Positions 18,821 through 35,935 of a stretch of 64,000 nucleotides of DNA are shown here, piece after piece (positions within the stretch are counted from its first letter, which is position 1; every line of letters begins with the position of its first letter). Made by a program: the position numbers and the translations under genes. The notes below the pieces were generated by a model. The model searched no databases. It saw nothing but the letters and a program-made list of their open reading frames with translations, and was not told the DNA's origin. The stretch is from positions 4,712,001-4,776,000 of the forward strand of contig NZ_CP092430.2 of the NCBI RefSeq assembly GCF_022374935.2, given 5' to 3'. The stretch comes from Mycolicibacter virginiensis (GTDB lineage: Bacteria > Actinomycetota > Actinomycetes > Mycobacteriales > Mycobacteriaceae).

Positions 18821-20113
18821 CTAGGACGCGGCTTCCCAGTAAGCGGGGTCCAGGTACTGACCGACCAGCGACTCCCACATCATGTTGGTCAAACCGTTGA
18901 GCATCTCGTCCACCGTCGGGTCGTCGCCCGCCGCGACGCCCACGCCGGCCATAGCTGCGAGTAACCCGTCCAACGCGGGGTTGTCGAGCATGTCGACTTC
19001 CACGTACGTCTGGGGGTCGAACAGGTCGGCGACAAAAGCGCCCACGCCGGTCATCGTCGCCGCAAACAGCGCGTTGCTGACCTCGCTCCAGTCGAGGTTC
19101 GGCATGTCCTCGGTCGCCATGTTCGGGACATCCGCCGGGCCGTCGTTCCACCCGTGATCGATGTTGCCGTAACCCAGGTTCACCAGGATGCGCGTGACCG
19201 GTTCCAGCAGGTCATAGAGGGGTTTTCCGGTAATCGGGACGAACAGCAGCGGGTATAGCAGCGGGAGGTACTCGCTGGGGATCACGTAGGAGTTGATCAT
19301 GCTGTCCGGGCTGGACTCCAGCAGGACGGCGTCCGCGATCTGCTCGGGAGTCAAGCCCAGGTAGGCAATGTGCTGGATGGCCATGCCCATGATTGCGTTC
19401 AGGCTGGACAGCGGGTTCAGGAAATATTTCGGGAAGTCGGCGTAGCCGTCGTACTCCAAGGTGTAGATGCTGGTGGGGTACAGATCATTCGGAGTCGGGT
19501 TGCCCAGCGTCACACCCTGATCCGCGAGATTGGCGGTGATGCCCGGCATGTCCGAGAATCCGACCAGCAAACCACCATTCGGATTCGCCGAGTCACCGAT
19601 CAATACGAAATGCACCGCCGAACTCGGTACGCCGGCCTCGTCGAGCTGCTGCATTGCCAGTGTCGTGAGGGCGGCGCTCTGCGAGTAACCGAAGACCGTC
19701 ACCGGGTGGTCCTCGTCCACCTTGCCCTCATCGAGCAGGGTCAGCACTCGGTCGGTCAGAGCCTTCGCGCCCTTGGCCATGGACTCGTCCAGCAGGTAGG
19801 CCTCCTGGGGAGTGGTCAGCACCTCGAGCTGGCCGCCGAACCCGTGCGGCTGCAGAAAGAGGTCATTCACGGTTTCGGCGTAATGCTCACTCGGCGTCGG
19901 CATCATGCTGGGGCCCATGATCAGCGCGATGCCGGAATTGGCGAGCGAGCCGCCCTCGGCAGCGGACAGCAGTACGCCGGCATGGTCGGGAGCCGAGGTC
20001 CACGACGAAACCTGGGGAGCACCGGAAATACCAACAGTCAAGACGGCGGCAGCCAGTGCAGCTCGCAGACCGGACTGGCAGTGACTGGACCGTGCCGAGA
20101 CCGCATCAAACAT
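18821..20113 (-). CDS. Secreted PE-PPE domain alpha/beta hydrolase
   Basis: 430 residues from the ATG at 20113, preceded by AGGA at good spacing. Residues about 15-40 form a signal-peptide-like hydrophobic stretch (AALAAAVLTVGISGAPQVSS). The body matches the PE-PPE domain (serine hydrolase fold): GIALIMGPSMMPTPSEHYAE at the start, the nucleophile elbow VFGYSQSAALT (GxSxS), FVLIGDSANPNGGL, and DHGWNDGPAD with likely catalytic His. M. tuberculosis relatives include Rv1430 and the acyltransferase Chp1 (Rv3822) of sulfolipid synthesis; the substrate here is unknown, and esterase or acyl transfer is the reasonable inference. It has no PE or PPE N-terminal module. It is monocistronic, flanked by a hairpin downstream and 421 bp of unexplained sequence upstream. 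Confidence 0.82.
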   Translation of the reverse strand: MFDAVSARSSHCQSGLRAALAAAVLTVGISGAPQVSSWTSAPDHAGVLLSAAEGGSLANSGIALIMGPSMMPTPSEHYAETVNDLFLQPHGFGGQLEVLTTPQEAYLLDESMAKGAKALTDRVLTLLDEGKVDEDHPVTVFGYSQSAALTTLAMQQLDEAGVPSSAVHFVLIGDSANPNGGLLVGFSDMPGITANLADQGVTLGNPTPNDLYPTSIYTLEYDGYADFPKYFLNPLSSLNAIMGMAIQHIAYLGLTPEQIADAVLLESSPDSMINSYVIPSEYLPLLYPLLFVPITGKPLYDLLEPVTRILVNLGYGNIDHGWNDGPADVPNMATEDMPNLDWSEVSNALFAATMTGVGAFVADLFDPQTYVEVDMLDNPALDGLLAAMAGVGVAAGDDPTVDEMLNGLTNMMWESLVGQYLDPAYWEAAS

Positions 20114-20534
20114 CGAAAATTCCTCGCCAGATTCTCGAGGCCGCCCACGAGCGGGCGTTGCCGAACCTGGATGATTTCAATCACACTCTGTTATGTCAAA
20201 TTAAGGTTCACTAATCTGGAAAATCGCCCTCACCAGGACCAAGTCCCTACCATCCTGAGAACACCACCTGCCTAATGCCGCCGCCCCTGAGCCAACACTA
20301 AGCGGCGAGGTGAGCTCGCTGTACTGCCCGGAGAGGCGTGGGAAGGCGTAGGGTTCGGCGCGCCCAGGCGAGCTTGGGCGTGACGCCGGGCCTGTGATCC
20401 TGGCGAATTCCCTTGAGCGGCAGCACGACTTGTTGTCGGGGAGCACCCTTTAGACAACAAATCCGTGGCCGGTAGCCACACAGATACCCCATTCACCGGG
20501 TGCGCCGTTGCGGCAACCTCCCGGGAGCTACCAA
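20114..20534. other. Intergenic region between accD4 and the PE-PPE gene
   Basis: I see no gene in these 421 bp. The left 110 bp is AT-rich and should hold the promoter of the PE-PPE gene. The middle contains only short frames without recognisable protein features. A hairpin at 20430-20460 is annotated separately. M. tuberculosis has IS1557 near this position, but I see no transposase remnant here. Confidence 0.6.
20430..20460 (-). terminator. Hairpin downstream of the fadD32-pks13-accD4 operon
   Basis: TTGTTGTC and GACAACAA form a perfect 8-bp stem with a 15-nt loop, 75 bp beyond the accD4 stop on the minus strand. Plausible operon terminator, without a U-tract. Confidence 0.35.
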
Positions 20535-27451
<6,917 letters not shown>

Positions 27452-27457
27452 CTGGGG

Positions 27458-29368
27458 TTAGACCTCGTCGGGGTAGGCGTTCGGGCCGGTCGTGCCGCTG
27501 CGCAGGCTGCCGTCCAGGTAGGCGGCCCGGCAGGCGCGGCGGCCGATCTTGCCGCTGGAGGTACGCGGGACAGTGCCCGCCGACACCAGCAGCACGTCAC
27601 GCACGGTCACGCCGTGGCGCACCGCGATCGCCGCCCGGATGTCGTCGGCGATCGGCTGGTATTCGAGCTTGTGGGCGCCCGGGGCGCGCTCGGCGACGAT
27701 CACCAGCTGCTCGGAGCTGTCCTCGGGGTCGAACTTCAGCCCGGAGTGCGGGTTGTCGAAGGCCGACTGCGGCAGCTGGTTGGCCGGCACCGAGAACGCC
27801 GCGACGTAGCCGGCCCGCAGCGCCCGGCTGGCCTCCTGCGCGGAGTACTCCAGGTCCTGCGGGTAGTGGTTGCGGCCGTCCACGATCACCAGGTCCTTGA
27901 CGCGGCCGGTGATGTAGAGGTCGTCCTGGTAGTAGGCGCCGTAGTCACCGGTACGCACCCAGAAGCCGTTCTCGTCGGCGCCCTCGGCCCGCGAGGGGCT
28001 GGTACGCGACTTGAGCACGTTGTGGAAGGTGTCGGCGGTCTCCTTCTCACGGTTCCAGTAGCCGATGCCCATGTTGTTGCCTTGCAGCCAGATCTCGCCG
28101 ATCTGGCCGTCGGGAAGCTCGGCGCCGGTCTCGTAGTCGACGATCACCGCCCACTGGTCCACGGCCACCCGGCCGGCCGAGGCCTGGCTGACCGCGTTGG
28201 GGGCGTCGGCGGGAACCTCGACGAACCGGTTGCCGTTGTTGAGTTCCTCGCGGTCGACGTAGACCACGCGCGGTCCTTCGTCGGGCGGGGTGGTCGACAC
28301 GAACAGGGTGGCTTCGGCCAGCCCGTAGGACGGCTTGATCGCCTCTTCACGGAACCCGTACGGGCCGAAGGCCTCGTTGAACTTGCGCACCGAGGCGGCC
28401 GATACCGGCTCACTGCCGTTGAGGATCGCCCGGACGTTGCTCAGGTCCAGCGGCGGGTCGCCCTCCTTGGGCAGGCCCCGCGCCGCAGCGTGCTCGAAGG
28501 CGAAGTTCGGGGCCACCGAGAAGCACTCACCGGTCTCCCCTTCCTTGCGGGCCATCTCCTTGATCCACCGGTAGGGCCGGCGCACGAACGCCGCCGGGGT
28601 CATGAAGGTGAACTGCTGCCCCATCACGCACGACAGCAGGATGGTGACCAGGCCCATGTCGTGGAAGAACGGCAGCCAGGTGACGCCGCGGTCGCCCTCG
28701 CGGCCCTTGAGCGCGTCCAGCAGCTGGACGACGTTGGTGGGCAGGTTCAAGTGGCTGATCTTCACCCCGGTCGGGGTGCGGGTGGAACCGGAGGTGTACT
28801 GCAGGTAGGCGACCGCGGTCCGGTCAGCTTCGGGCATGACCCAAGTCGACCCCACCTCGTCGGGCACCGCGTCCACCGCGATCACGCGCGGCCGAGCGTT
28901 GGCCGGGCGGCTGCGGAAGAACTTCCGCACACCCTCGGCGGAGTCGGTGGTGGTCAGCACCGCCGACGGGGTGCAGTCGTCGAGCACCGCGTGCAGGCGG
29001 CCCACGTGGCCCGGCTCGCCCGGGTCGAACAGCGGCACGGCGATCCGGCCGGAGTACATGATCCCGAAGAACGACACCAGGTAGTCGAGGTTCTGCGGGC
29101 ACAGGATCGCCACCCGGTCGCCGGGCTCGGTGACCTGCTGCAGCCGGGCACCCAGTGCGCGGTTGCGGGCGCCGAAGTCGGCCCAGGAGATCTCACGCGC
29201 TACGCCGTCGCGCTCGGTGGAGTAGTCAAGGAAGCGGTACGCCACCTTGTCGCCGCGCAGGGCGGCCCAGCGCTCGACGGTGCGCACCAAGTTGGCGTTG
29301 TCCGGGAACCGGATCTTGCCGTCCTTGACGAACGGGTTGTGGTAGTTGGCCTGTGTTGCCGGGGCCAT
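27458..29368 (-). CDS. fadD32: Long-chain fatty acyl-AMP ligase, meromycolate activation
   Basis: 636 residues from the ATG at 29368 (M. tuberculosis FadD32 has 637). FadD32 activates the meromycolic acid as acyl-adenylate and loads it onto the N-terminal ACP of Pks13. Motifs: [20 protein letters not shown] (P-loop), [45 protein letters not shown], and [11 protein letters not shown] with the catalytic Lys. Start choice: AGGAGA is 7 bp before this ATG, whereas the longer frame upstream lacks conservation. The upstream 273 bp contains an AT-rich patch near 29525-29548 that could hold the operon promoter. It is the first gene of the leftward fadD32-pks13-accD4 operon. Confidence 0.96.
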   Translation of the reverse strand: MAPATQANYHNPFVKDGKIRFPDNANLVRTVERWAALRGDKVAYRFLDYSTERDGVAREISWADFGARNRALGARLQQVTEPGDRVAILCPQNLDYLVSFFGIMYSGRIAVPLFDPGEPGHVGRLHAVLDDCTPSAVLTTTDSAEGVRKFFRSRPANARPRVIAVDAVPDEVGSTWVMPEADRTAVAYLQYTSGSTRTPTGVKISHLNLPTNVVQLLDALKGREGDRGVTWLPFFHDMGLVTILLSCVMGQQFTFMTPAAFVRRPYRWIKEMARKEGETGECFSVAPNFAFEHAAARGLPKEGDPPLDLSNVRAILNGSEPVSAASVRKFNEAFGPYGFREEAIKPSYGLAEATLFVSTTPPDEGPRVVYVDREELNNGNRFVEVPADAPNAVSQASAGRVAVDQWAVIVDYETGAELPDGQIGEIWLQGNNMGIGYWNREKETADTFHNVLKSRTSPSRAEGADENGFWVRTGDYGAYYQDDLYITGRVKDLVIVDGRNHYPQDLEYSAQEASRALRAGYVAAFSVPANQLPQSAFDNPHSGLKFDPEDSSEQLVIVAERAPGAHKLEYQPIADDIRAAIAVRHGVTVRDVLLVSAGTVPRTSSGKIGRRACRAAYLDGSLRSGTTGPNAYPDEV

Positions 29369-29642
29369 GCAAAATCTCCTGTCGCGAACATGCGTTCTCA
29401 TCAGCTGCCGGGCGCGTGTGGCCACGCCGCTGCGTTACATCGCGCGGGCCCGGGACCTCACAGATGGTAATGGTTGCCGGCACCCGACGACGCGCTGCTG
29501 CCCTGCGGCCACGGACCGCCGCTCTTAAATTGTTCTTAATGTTAGAGGTCGGTGCGGTCCATGCCAAATCAAACGGTACCGCGTGTGACGCCAGTCTCCG
29601 GGTCACGAAGCGGTCCCAGCTTCGCCTCTCCTTCGTCGAGCG

Positions 29643-30704
29643 TCAGCCGTGTGGCGGCCGGGGCGCGTTGTCGATGAGTTCACGCGCCCAGTTCAGCGTC
29701 CACTGGGTTGCGGACATGCCGTCCTGGCTCCAGACATCGGTGGTGCCGTACAGCGCGTGCACCGGCTGAGCAGCACCACCGGCCAGCGTTGACAGCGTCG
29801 CCGGCAGCTTGCCGACGCTGAACGCCTCCTGCGGGGCCGCGCAGATCAAGTCACCGACCGCGCAGATCTCGTTGGTGCGCTTATCGAGGTCGCCGAAACC
29901 GCCCTCGCGCGCGCCGGTCATAGTCAGCCCCATCCCGGACAGGATCGGCAGCTCGTGCAGGGTCACCTCGGCGCCCTGACCGGGCGGGGACGGCGGGACG
30001 TCCACACCCACGCCGGTCTGGCGACGGCCGTCGGCGATCAGCGTGACGCCCAGCACCAGGTCTTCGTCGACCGGCCCCTCCCAGTTGCCGATCTTGCTGG
30101 CCACGTCGCCGGCGATCACGGCGCCCTGCGAGAAGCCGACCAGCACGTAGCTGGTCAGCGGGCACCGGTCATTCATCTCGGTCAGCGCCTTGATGGTGGC
30201 GCGAGTGCCTTCGGCGCGGCTGTCGTTGTAGCTCATCTGCTTGTCGGCTGACAGCGGGTTATGGAACTGCGCGGTGTAGGGAACCGTGTAAGTCTGCACC
30301 CGGGCGGCGTCGAACTGCTGCGCGATCGGGCGGGTGACGGTGAGCAGAAGCGCGATCGGGAACTGGGTGGGGTCGAGCGGGTCGTCCGTCGGCGAGGTCT
30401 CCCAGGTGCCGGGCACCGACACCAGCTGCACATCCGGGCAGCTGGCGTCCTGGTAGGCCGGGCGGGGCTTCTTGGTCCGCGACGGGACCGAACTAGTCGA
30501 CGGGACGCCCGCTCCCGGCTGCTCCGCGATCGGCGGTGTGGCCGGGCGCCGAATCCAGATCACCACCGCGACGATCACCAGCGCCACCACGAGCGCCATC
30601 GCGCCGGCGGCGATCCAGGCGAGGACGCGGCGGCGGTTGGCTGGGGACTTGCGAGGAGATTTCGCGGATTTGCGCGGGGCTCCCGATGTCTTCTTCTTGG
30701 CCAT
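29643..30704 (-). CDS. culp6: Cutinase-like membrane-anchored lipase/thioesterase Culp6
   Basis: 353 residues from the ATG at 30704, preceded by AAAGG; a GTG 12 bp upstream is the alternative. It corresponds to Rv3802c (336 aa), an essential envelope enzyme with phospholipase A and thioesterase activities in the mycolate locus. A Lys/Arg-rich N-terminus is followed by one transmembrane helix ([20 protein letters not shown], about 28-48), a Pro/Thr linker, and the cutinase domain: [15 protein letters not shown], then nucleophile elbow [14 protein letters not shown] with Ser192, and a C-terminal His in [12 protein letters not shown]. Insertion of the palindrome/pseudogene block upstream (30744-31571) separates it from fbpD, which I recall as its direct neighbour in M. 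tuberculosis. Confidence 0.93.
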   Translation of the reverse strand: MAKKKTSGAPRKSAKSPRKSPANRRRVLAWIAAGAMALVVALVIVAVVIWIRRPATPPIAEQPGAGVPSTSSVPSRTKKPRPAYQDASCPDVQLVSVPGTWETSPTDDPLDPTQFPIALLLTVTRPIAQQFDAARVQTYTVPYTAQFHNPLSADKQMSYNDSRAEGTRATIKALTEMNDRCPLTSYVLVGFSQGAVIAGDVASKIGNWEGPVDEDLVLGVTLIADGRRQTGVGVDVPPSPPGQGAEVTLHELPILSGMGLTMTGAREGGFGDLDKRTNEICAVGDLICAAPQEAFSVGKLPATLSTLAGGAAQPVHALYGTTDVWSQDGMSATQWTLNWARELIDNAPRPPHG

Positions 30705-30743
30705 ATCGCCTTTCACGGTACAGATCGGCGGTCCCGGCCATCA

Positions 30744-30802
30744 TTGACTCTGCACTCACCAGGCGGGTTACTCGCACTTCTGCCTGGTGGGTGCAGAGTC
30801 AA
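30744..30802. repeat. 59-bp palindromic repeat, copy 1
   Basis: Arms 30744-30764 and 30782-30802 are 21-bp inverted repeats with one mismatch (first arm starts TTGACTCTGCACTC, second ends GTGCAGAGTCAA). The 17-nt loop is GGGTTACTCGCACTTCT. Copy 2 at 31513 is the same sequence in the same orientation with two differences over 59 bp. This copy lies 40 bp upstream of culp6, so it overlaps or borders that gene's promoter. Confidence 0.85.
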
Positions 30803-30857
30803 CGGGTGAAGTGCGCTCAGCAACAGCCGCTGGCACCATCCCGGTACGGAAAACGCG

Positions 30858-31511
30858 GGCCAGCAGCCGTTCATCGGCTCAGAGGCCTTGCGCGCCGGCA
30901 CCGTCACCTGGCATGAGCTGGCCAAGTATCACCGCGCGATCATGCCGGATGTCTACCTGGATCGGCGCGCCGAGCTCTCGATGCGGAACCGGACGCTCGC
31001 GGCGTGGCCGATCTCGGCCGGCGCGGGGGGTTGGTTCATCGCGTGGCCCGGCTCGATGCCCTGGCACAGGCAACGCGTTTCAAAATCGATGACGTGGCGC
31101 AGCTGGCGAAGCGGCACCCGCATACCAAGAGACTGCGCAGACTCGAAACGGCGCTGGATCTCGTCGACGCCGGAGCCGACTCCCCCCGAGAGACGCGGCT
31201 GCGGCTAAAACTCATCGCAGCGGGCTTCCCGCGCCCGCAGACCCAGATTCCGCTACGGCGCGGAGGCGGACGCTGGTACTACCTGGACATGGGTTGGGAG
31301 GAACATCCCGCTCGCCGCGAAATGGATTGGCGTACGACGGCGATCAACACCGGACCAGCCGTCCGCAATACGTCAGCGACGCCGAACGTCAGGAATTCAT
31401 CGCTCGGCTCAGCTGGACGCAGAACAAGGTTCTGGCGGAGCACCGCGACGACGACGTCATCCGCCGTGTCCGGCAGGCCTGGGACCACCTGGCCGGGCAC
31501 CCCAAACCGAG
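30858..31511 (+). pseudogene. Decayed mycobacterial DUF559-like/endonuclease-fold gene
   Basis: Three frame-separated pieces read like parts of one protein. Piece one (from about 30858) is PFIGSEALRAGTVTWHELAK then YHRAIMPDVYLDRRAELSMR, ending at TLAAW. Piece two, in another frame, runs from GRRGGLVHRVARLDALAQ through ETALDLVDAGADSPRETRLR to YYLDMGWEEH. Piece three, in a further frame, is AYDGDQHRTSRPQYVSDAE to DDDVIRRVRQAWDHL. Intact mycobacterial paralogues as I remember them are near 290 residues with EYDGD..H as a Vsr/DUF559-like C-terminal domain. So this copy lacks an internal stretch of perhaps 60-90 codons and has at least one further frameshift. It is opposite in orientation to both neighbours and sits exactly between the two 59-bp palindromes. 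Confidence 0.7.
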
Positions 31512-31512
31512 A

Positions 31513-31571
31513 TTGACTCTGCACTCACCAGGCGAGTTACTCGCACTTCTGCCTGGTGAGTGCAGAGTCAA
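31513..31571. repeat. 59-bp palindromic repeat, copy 2
   Basis: Arms 31513-31533 and 31551-31571 are perfect 21-bp inverted repeats around the 17-nt loop GAGTTACTCGCACTTCT. It lies 17 bp beyond the fbpD stop, so it could also serve as that gene's terminator hairpin. Same orientation as copy 1, 769 bp away. Confidence 0.88.
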
Positions 31572-31588
31572 CGCAAATTGGCGCCGCG

Positions 31589-32482
31589 CTAGCGGATCGC
31601 GCCGACGATGTCGCCGGCCATGGCGCCCAGCTGCGACGCCCACGATCCCCAGCCGTTGTCACCGGCCGAGAAGTCGAAGTGCCCGTTCTTGCCGCGCACC
31701 TGGCGGTACTGCGAGTTGAAGTACCGACCGCTGCCGGCCGCCTGCGACGGGTCGCCGATCATCGCGGCCGGGTTGGAAGCGCCGCCCAGCGGAGCGTAGA
31801 TCCAGACCCGGGTGTTGTTCTGCGCCAGCAGCGTGGCGTGCACGGTCGGGTCGTGCCACTTCCACCGGCCGAGCTGCGGTGCGCCCCACATGCCGTACGG
31901 GTCCACCCCGCCGAAGTTCTGCAGGCCCGCGGCGATCACGCCGCCCTCGGTGGTGTTGGCCGGCCCCAGGAAGCCCGACATCGAGCCGGCGAAGCCGAAC
32001 CGGTCGGGGTGGAAGGTGGCCAGCGCCAGTGCCCCGTAGCCGCCCTGGGACGCACCGACCACGGCGTGCCCGCCCGGCGCCAGGCCCCGGTTGGCCGCCA
32101 GCCAGTCCGGCAGCTCACTGGACAGGAAGGTGTCCCACTGCTTGCTGCCGTCCTGCTCCCAGTTGGTGTACATGCTGTAGGCGCCGCCGGCCGGGGCAAC
32201 GACCGAGACCCCCTTACCCGCCAGGGTGTTCATCGCGTTGCCCGCGGTCACCCAGTTGCTCACCTCCGGGTGGGCATCGAACGCGTCAAGCAGGTACACC
32301 GCGTGCGGTCCCTGGTTGAGGAACGCCACCGGGATATCGCGGCCCATCGAAGGCGAGGGGACCATCAGGTTCTCGAACTGTGCGGCGTGCGCGGTGGAGC
32401 CGACGATCGCGCCCCCGCCCCACAAGCCCAGCATCAGCACGGCCACGCACAGCGCCCGCAGCAACTTCGACAGTCCGCTCAT
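31589..32482 (-). CDS. fbpD: Antigen 85-like protein MPT51 (FbpD)
   Basis: 297 residues from the ATG at 32482, preceded by GAGGTGG (M. tuberculosis MPT51 has 299). A signal peptide covers about residues 1-33 (ending STAHA). The mature protein has the alpha/beta hydrolase fold of antigen 85 but is regarded as non-catalytic in M. tuberculosis, with a role in matrix or mycolate binding. Here the nucleophile elbow reads VVGASQGGYGALAL, with a Ser where I recall Ala in M. tuberculosis. The antigen 85 Glu (ANELGG) and His (HSWEYWG) positions read SNPAAM and NGWGSWA, so the triad is still incomplete. A 21-bp module upstream (32553-32573) is shared with fbpA. Confidence 0.92.
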   Translation of the reverse strand: MSGLSKLLRALCVAVLMLGLWGGGAIVGSTAHAAQFENLMVPSPSMGRDIPVAFLNQGPHAVYLLDAFDAHPEVSNWVTAGNAMNTLAGKGVSVVAPAGGAYSMYTNWEQDGSKQWDTFLSSELPDWLAANRGLAPGGHAVVGASQGGYGALALATFHPDRFGFAGSMSGFLGPANTTEGGVIAAGLQNFGGVDPYGMWGAPQLGRWKWHDPTVHATLLAQNNTRVWIYAPLGGASNPAAMIGDPSQAAGSGRYFNSQYRQVRGKNGHFDFSAGDNGWGSWASQLGAMAGDIVGAIR

Positions 32483-32552
32483 ATCCACCTCGCTCGTCGG
32501 CACAGATTCTCCGATGGTTCCACCCGCTGGTCGCATGCCCTGACCCCGGGAC

Positions 32553-32573
32553 GTAGTCAACCACACGGCACTC
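32553..32573 (-). promoter_or_regulatory. Module shared with fbpA, upstream of fbpD
   Basis: Reading toward fbpD: GAGTG, three variable bases, then TGTGGTTGACTAC. The same arrangement occurs at 33731-33751 before fbpA with 18 of 21 bases identical. TTGACT could serve as a -35, or the whole may be a regulator site. It lies 71-91 bp before the fbpD start. Confidence 0.4.
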
Positions 32574-32652
32574 GCGGGCAAGGCAGGAAACGACCGACGG
32601 CGACGACCCGTCGGGTCGCCGCCGTCGGCGGTACATCTTTAGCGCTGGGAGA

Positions 32653-33933
<1,281 letters not shown>

Positions 33934-35850
33934 TCAGGGGAGCTCAGGCGGCATCCCGGTATAGGTCGGTCGGGTCGGTTCGGGCACGGCCAGTCCGCAG
34001 CGGATCAATTCGTCGCGCGGGACCCGCTCGATCCGGTAGCGGGTGAAGCCCGGCGAGTGCAACACGTTGGACAGGAAACGGCGCGGGCCCATCGGCGCAC
34101 GCACTGAGCCCAGCACCGCCGCGGTGTCGGGGCAGCGCATGGCCGCCTCCGCCTGGGCGATCCAGTCCTGGTCCAGGTAGGCCGGGATCAGCGGGTACCA
34201 CTTGACCCACGGCCCGTCGGCCACCACCCAGTCCCGGAACAGGTCCTTGTCGTGGCCGATCCGGCCGTGCTCCAGCCGCTCGGTGTGCGCCGCGATCGGA
34301 TTGATCAACCCGATCTGGTCCAGCACCCGAACGTCCAGGCCGGTGTTCATCCCCAACATGCCCATGTTGGTGAAGAAGACAGTGTGCGGCCCGGTACCGC
34401 CCGGATCGGGATCGGTCGGAACGCCGATGCCCGGGGGCACCGGCAGGATGACCGGCACGACGTCCCACTGGTCGTAGTTGCCCGACGGCAACAGCAACGC
34501 CCCGTCGGGGGTGGCGGCGATCGTGGTCAACACCGCGCGCATCCGCGGATAGCCGAGGTAATCCGCGGCGGTCAGCGGGTGGGCGTTGCCGGTCGCCTGG
34601 GAGTAGAACCGGCGCTCGTCGACGATCCCGGAGTAGGTGACGCGGGTCGCGTCGTCGCCCATCCCCGGGGAGTTGGCCGCCCACAGCGCCCAGCCGGCCA
34701 CCGCCATCCACAGCAGACCGACCGCACCACTGAGCGGGTAGCCGGCTTCCCGCCGGTAGCGCGCGCCGTCGGCTAGTAGCACCGGAATGACCGCCACCGG
34801 GGCCAGCATGCAGAACAGCGGCGCCAACAGCACCCGCCCGTGCATGAAGTCGCCGCCCTGACGCACCCAGTAGGCCGCCTGCAGCAGACCGCTGAACACG
34901 AAGAAACAGACCACCGCGCCGGGGCTCTGCACCAGCCGGGCCCACCGGCCGACGCCGGGCGGCACCGGCCGGCGCGGCCGGTAGCGGACGGCGGAGCCGA
35001 CCCACAGTGCCGCGCCGAGCGCCACCAGCAACACGGCGGGCACCCACAGCGCGTAGGGGGCGTTGAAGTTGGCCAGGTAGATCATGCCCTGCGACCACTT
35101 GTCGCCGGCCGCGTCTTTGGCCAGCGCGGTTCCCGGCACCAGCAGGGCGTAGTAGCCCATCCGGAAGATCTGATAGGCCACCGGCAGGGCGCCGCCGGCC
35201 ACCAGGATCAGCGCGCGGGGCCGCCAATCCCGCACCGAGATCAACAGCATGATCAGCGCGCCGCCGCCGATCAGCGCCAATTCGGGGCGGACCAGCACAC
35301 TGCAACCGGCCACGAACGCCAGGCATCCGGTGAAAAGGGCGCCGCGAGCACGGGATCGGGGCATCCGCAGCGCCTGGGACCAGCAGACCAGCATCCACCA
35401 CAGCAGCCCGAGGTAGGCCAGCACCAGGCCGGCCTCCAGGCCGGAGGTGGCGAAGTCTCGGGCCGGGGGAATCGCGATGTAGACCAGCGCCCCGGCCGGC
35501 AGCAGCAGCGCGCGGCGACCCTGCAGGCCCGGCGCGTAGAGCCGTGCGGCGCCCAGCATCAGCATCGCCACTCCGGCCAGGCTCAGCACCAGCGCGAAGA
35601 CCAGCGCCACGTATTCCATACGCACCGGCCCACCGAGCCAGCTGCCGAGATACATCAGATACGTCCAAGCCGTCGAGGTATTGGCCTCGACGCGCTCCCC
35701 GACGTTGAACACCGGGCCGTTGCCGGCCAACAGGTTGCGCACGGTGCGCAGCACGATCAGGCCGTCGTCGGAGATCCAGCGCCGCCGCCACGCGCCGATG
35801 CCGAACATCAGCAGCACCACCGCTACGCCGGCCCAGGAGCTCAGCCGCAC
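33934..35850 (-). CDS. aftB: Terminal beta-(1,2)-arabinofuranosyltransferase
   Basis: 638 residues from the GTG at 35850, the only in-frame start after the ubiA stop; M. tuberculosis AftB has 627 and begins similarly (MVRVSLW against VRLSSWAGV here). AftB (GT89) adds the terminal beta-1,2-linked arabinofuranose that carries mycolates, also in LAM. The catalytic acidic pair is in WISDDGLIVLRTVRNLLAG, followed by NVGERVEANTSTAWTYL. About ten membrane helices precede a C-terminal soluble domain with WAANSPGMGDDATRVTYSG and ILDERRFY-type segments (here IVDERRFYSQATG) and VLHSPGFTRYRIERVPRDEL. It lies 85 bp after ubiA in a leftward series. Confidence 0.93.
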   Translation of the reverse strand: MRLSSWAGVAVVLLMFGIGAWRRRWISDDGLIVLRTVRNLLAGNGPVFNVGERVEANTSTAWTYLMYLGSWLGGPVRMEYVALVFALVLSLAGVAMLMLGAARLYAPGLQGRRALLLPAGALVYIAIPPARDFATSGLEAGLVLAYLGLLWWMLVCWSQALRMPRSRARGALFTGCLAFVAGCSVLVRPELALIGGGALIMLLISVRDWRPRALILVAGGALPVAYQIFRMGYYALLVPGTALAKDAAGDKWSQGMIYLANFNAPYALWVPAVLLVALGAALWVGSAVRYRPRRPVPPGVGRWARLVQSPGAVVCFFVFSGLLQAAYWVRQGGDFMHGRVLLAPLFCMLAPVAVIPVLLADGARYRREAGYPLSGAVGLLWMAVAGWALWAANSPGMGDDATRVTYSGIVDERRFYSQATGNAHPLTAADYLGYPRMRAVLTTIAATPDGALLLPSGNYDQWDVVPVILPVPPGIGVPTDPDPGGTGPHTVFFTNMGMLGMNTGLDVRVLDQIGLINPIAAHTERLEHGRIGHDKDLFRDWVVADGPWVKWYPLIPAYLDQDWIAQAEAAMRCPDTAAVLGSVRAPMGPRRFLSNVLHSPGFTRYRIERVPRDELIRCGLAVPEPTRPTYTGMPPELP

Positions 35851-35935
35851 CGACGGGCTGTAGGAGACCGCGGGCCAGCCCAGCGGCCGGACCCGGGGGT
35901 CCGGCGCTCTGCCGCTCGTGGCCCCCCGGGCCGAG

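Noticed and set aside
20190-20220. AT-rich TTAAGGTTCACTAA stretch resembling an IdeR box
   Set aside because: It lacks the central palindrome and matches the consensus poorly compared with the site at 62306.
20114-20534. Possible IS1557 or other transposase remnant near accD4
   Set aside because: M. tuberculosis has IS1557 near here, but none of the six frames shows transposase motifs or terminal repeats.
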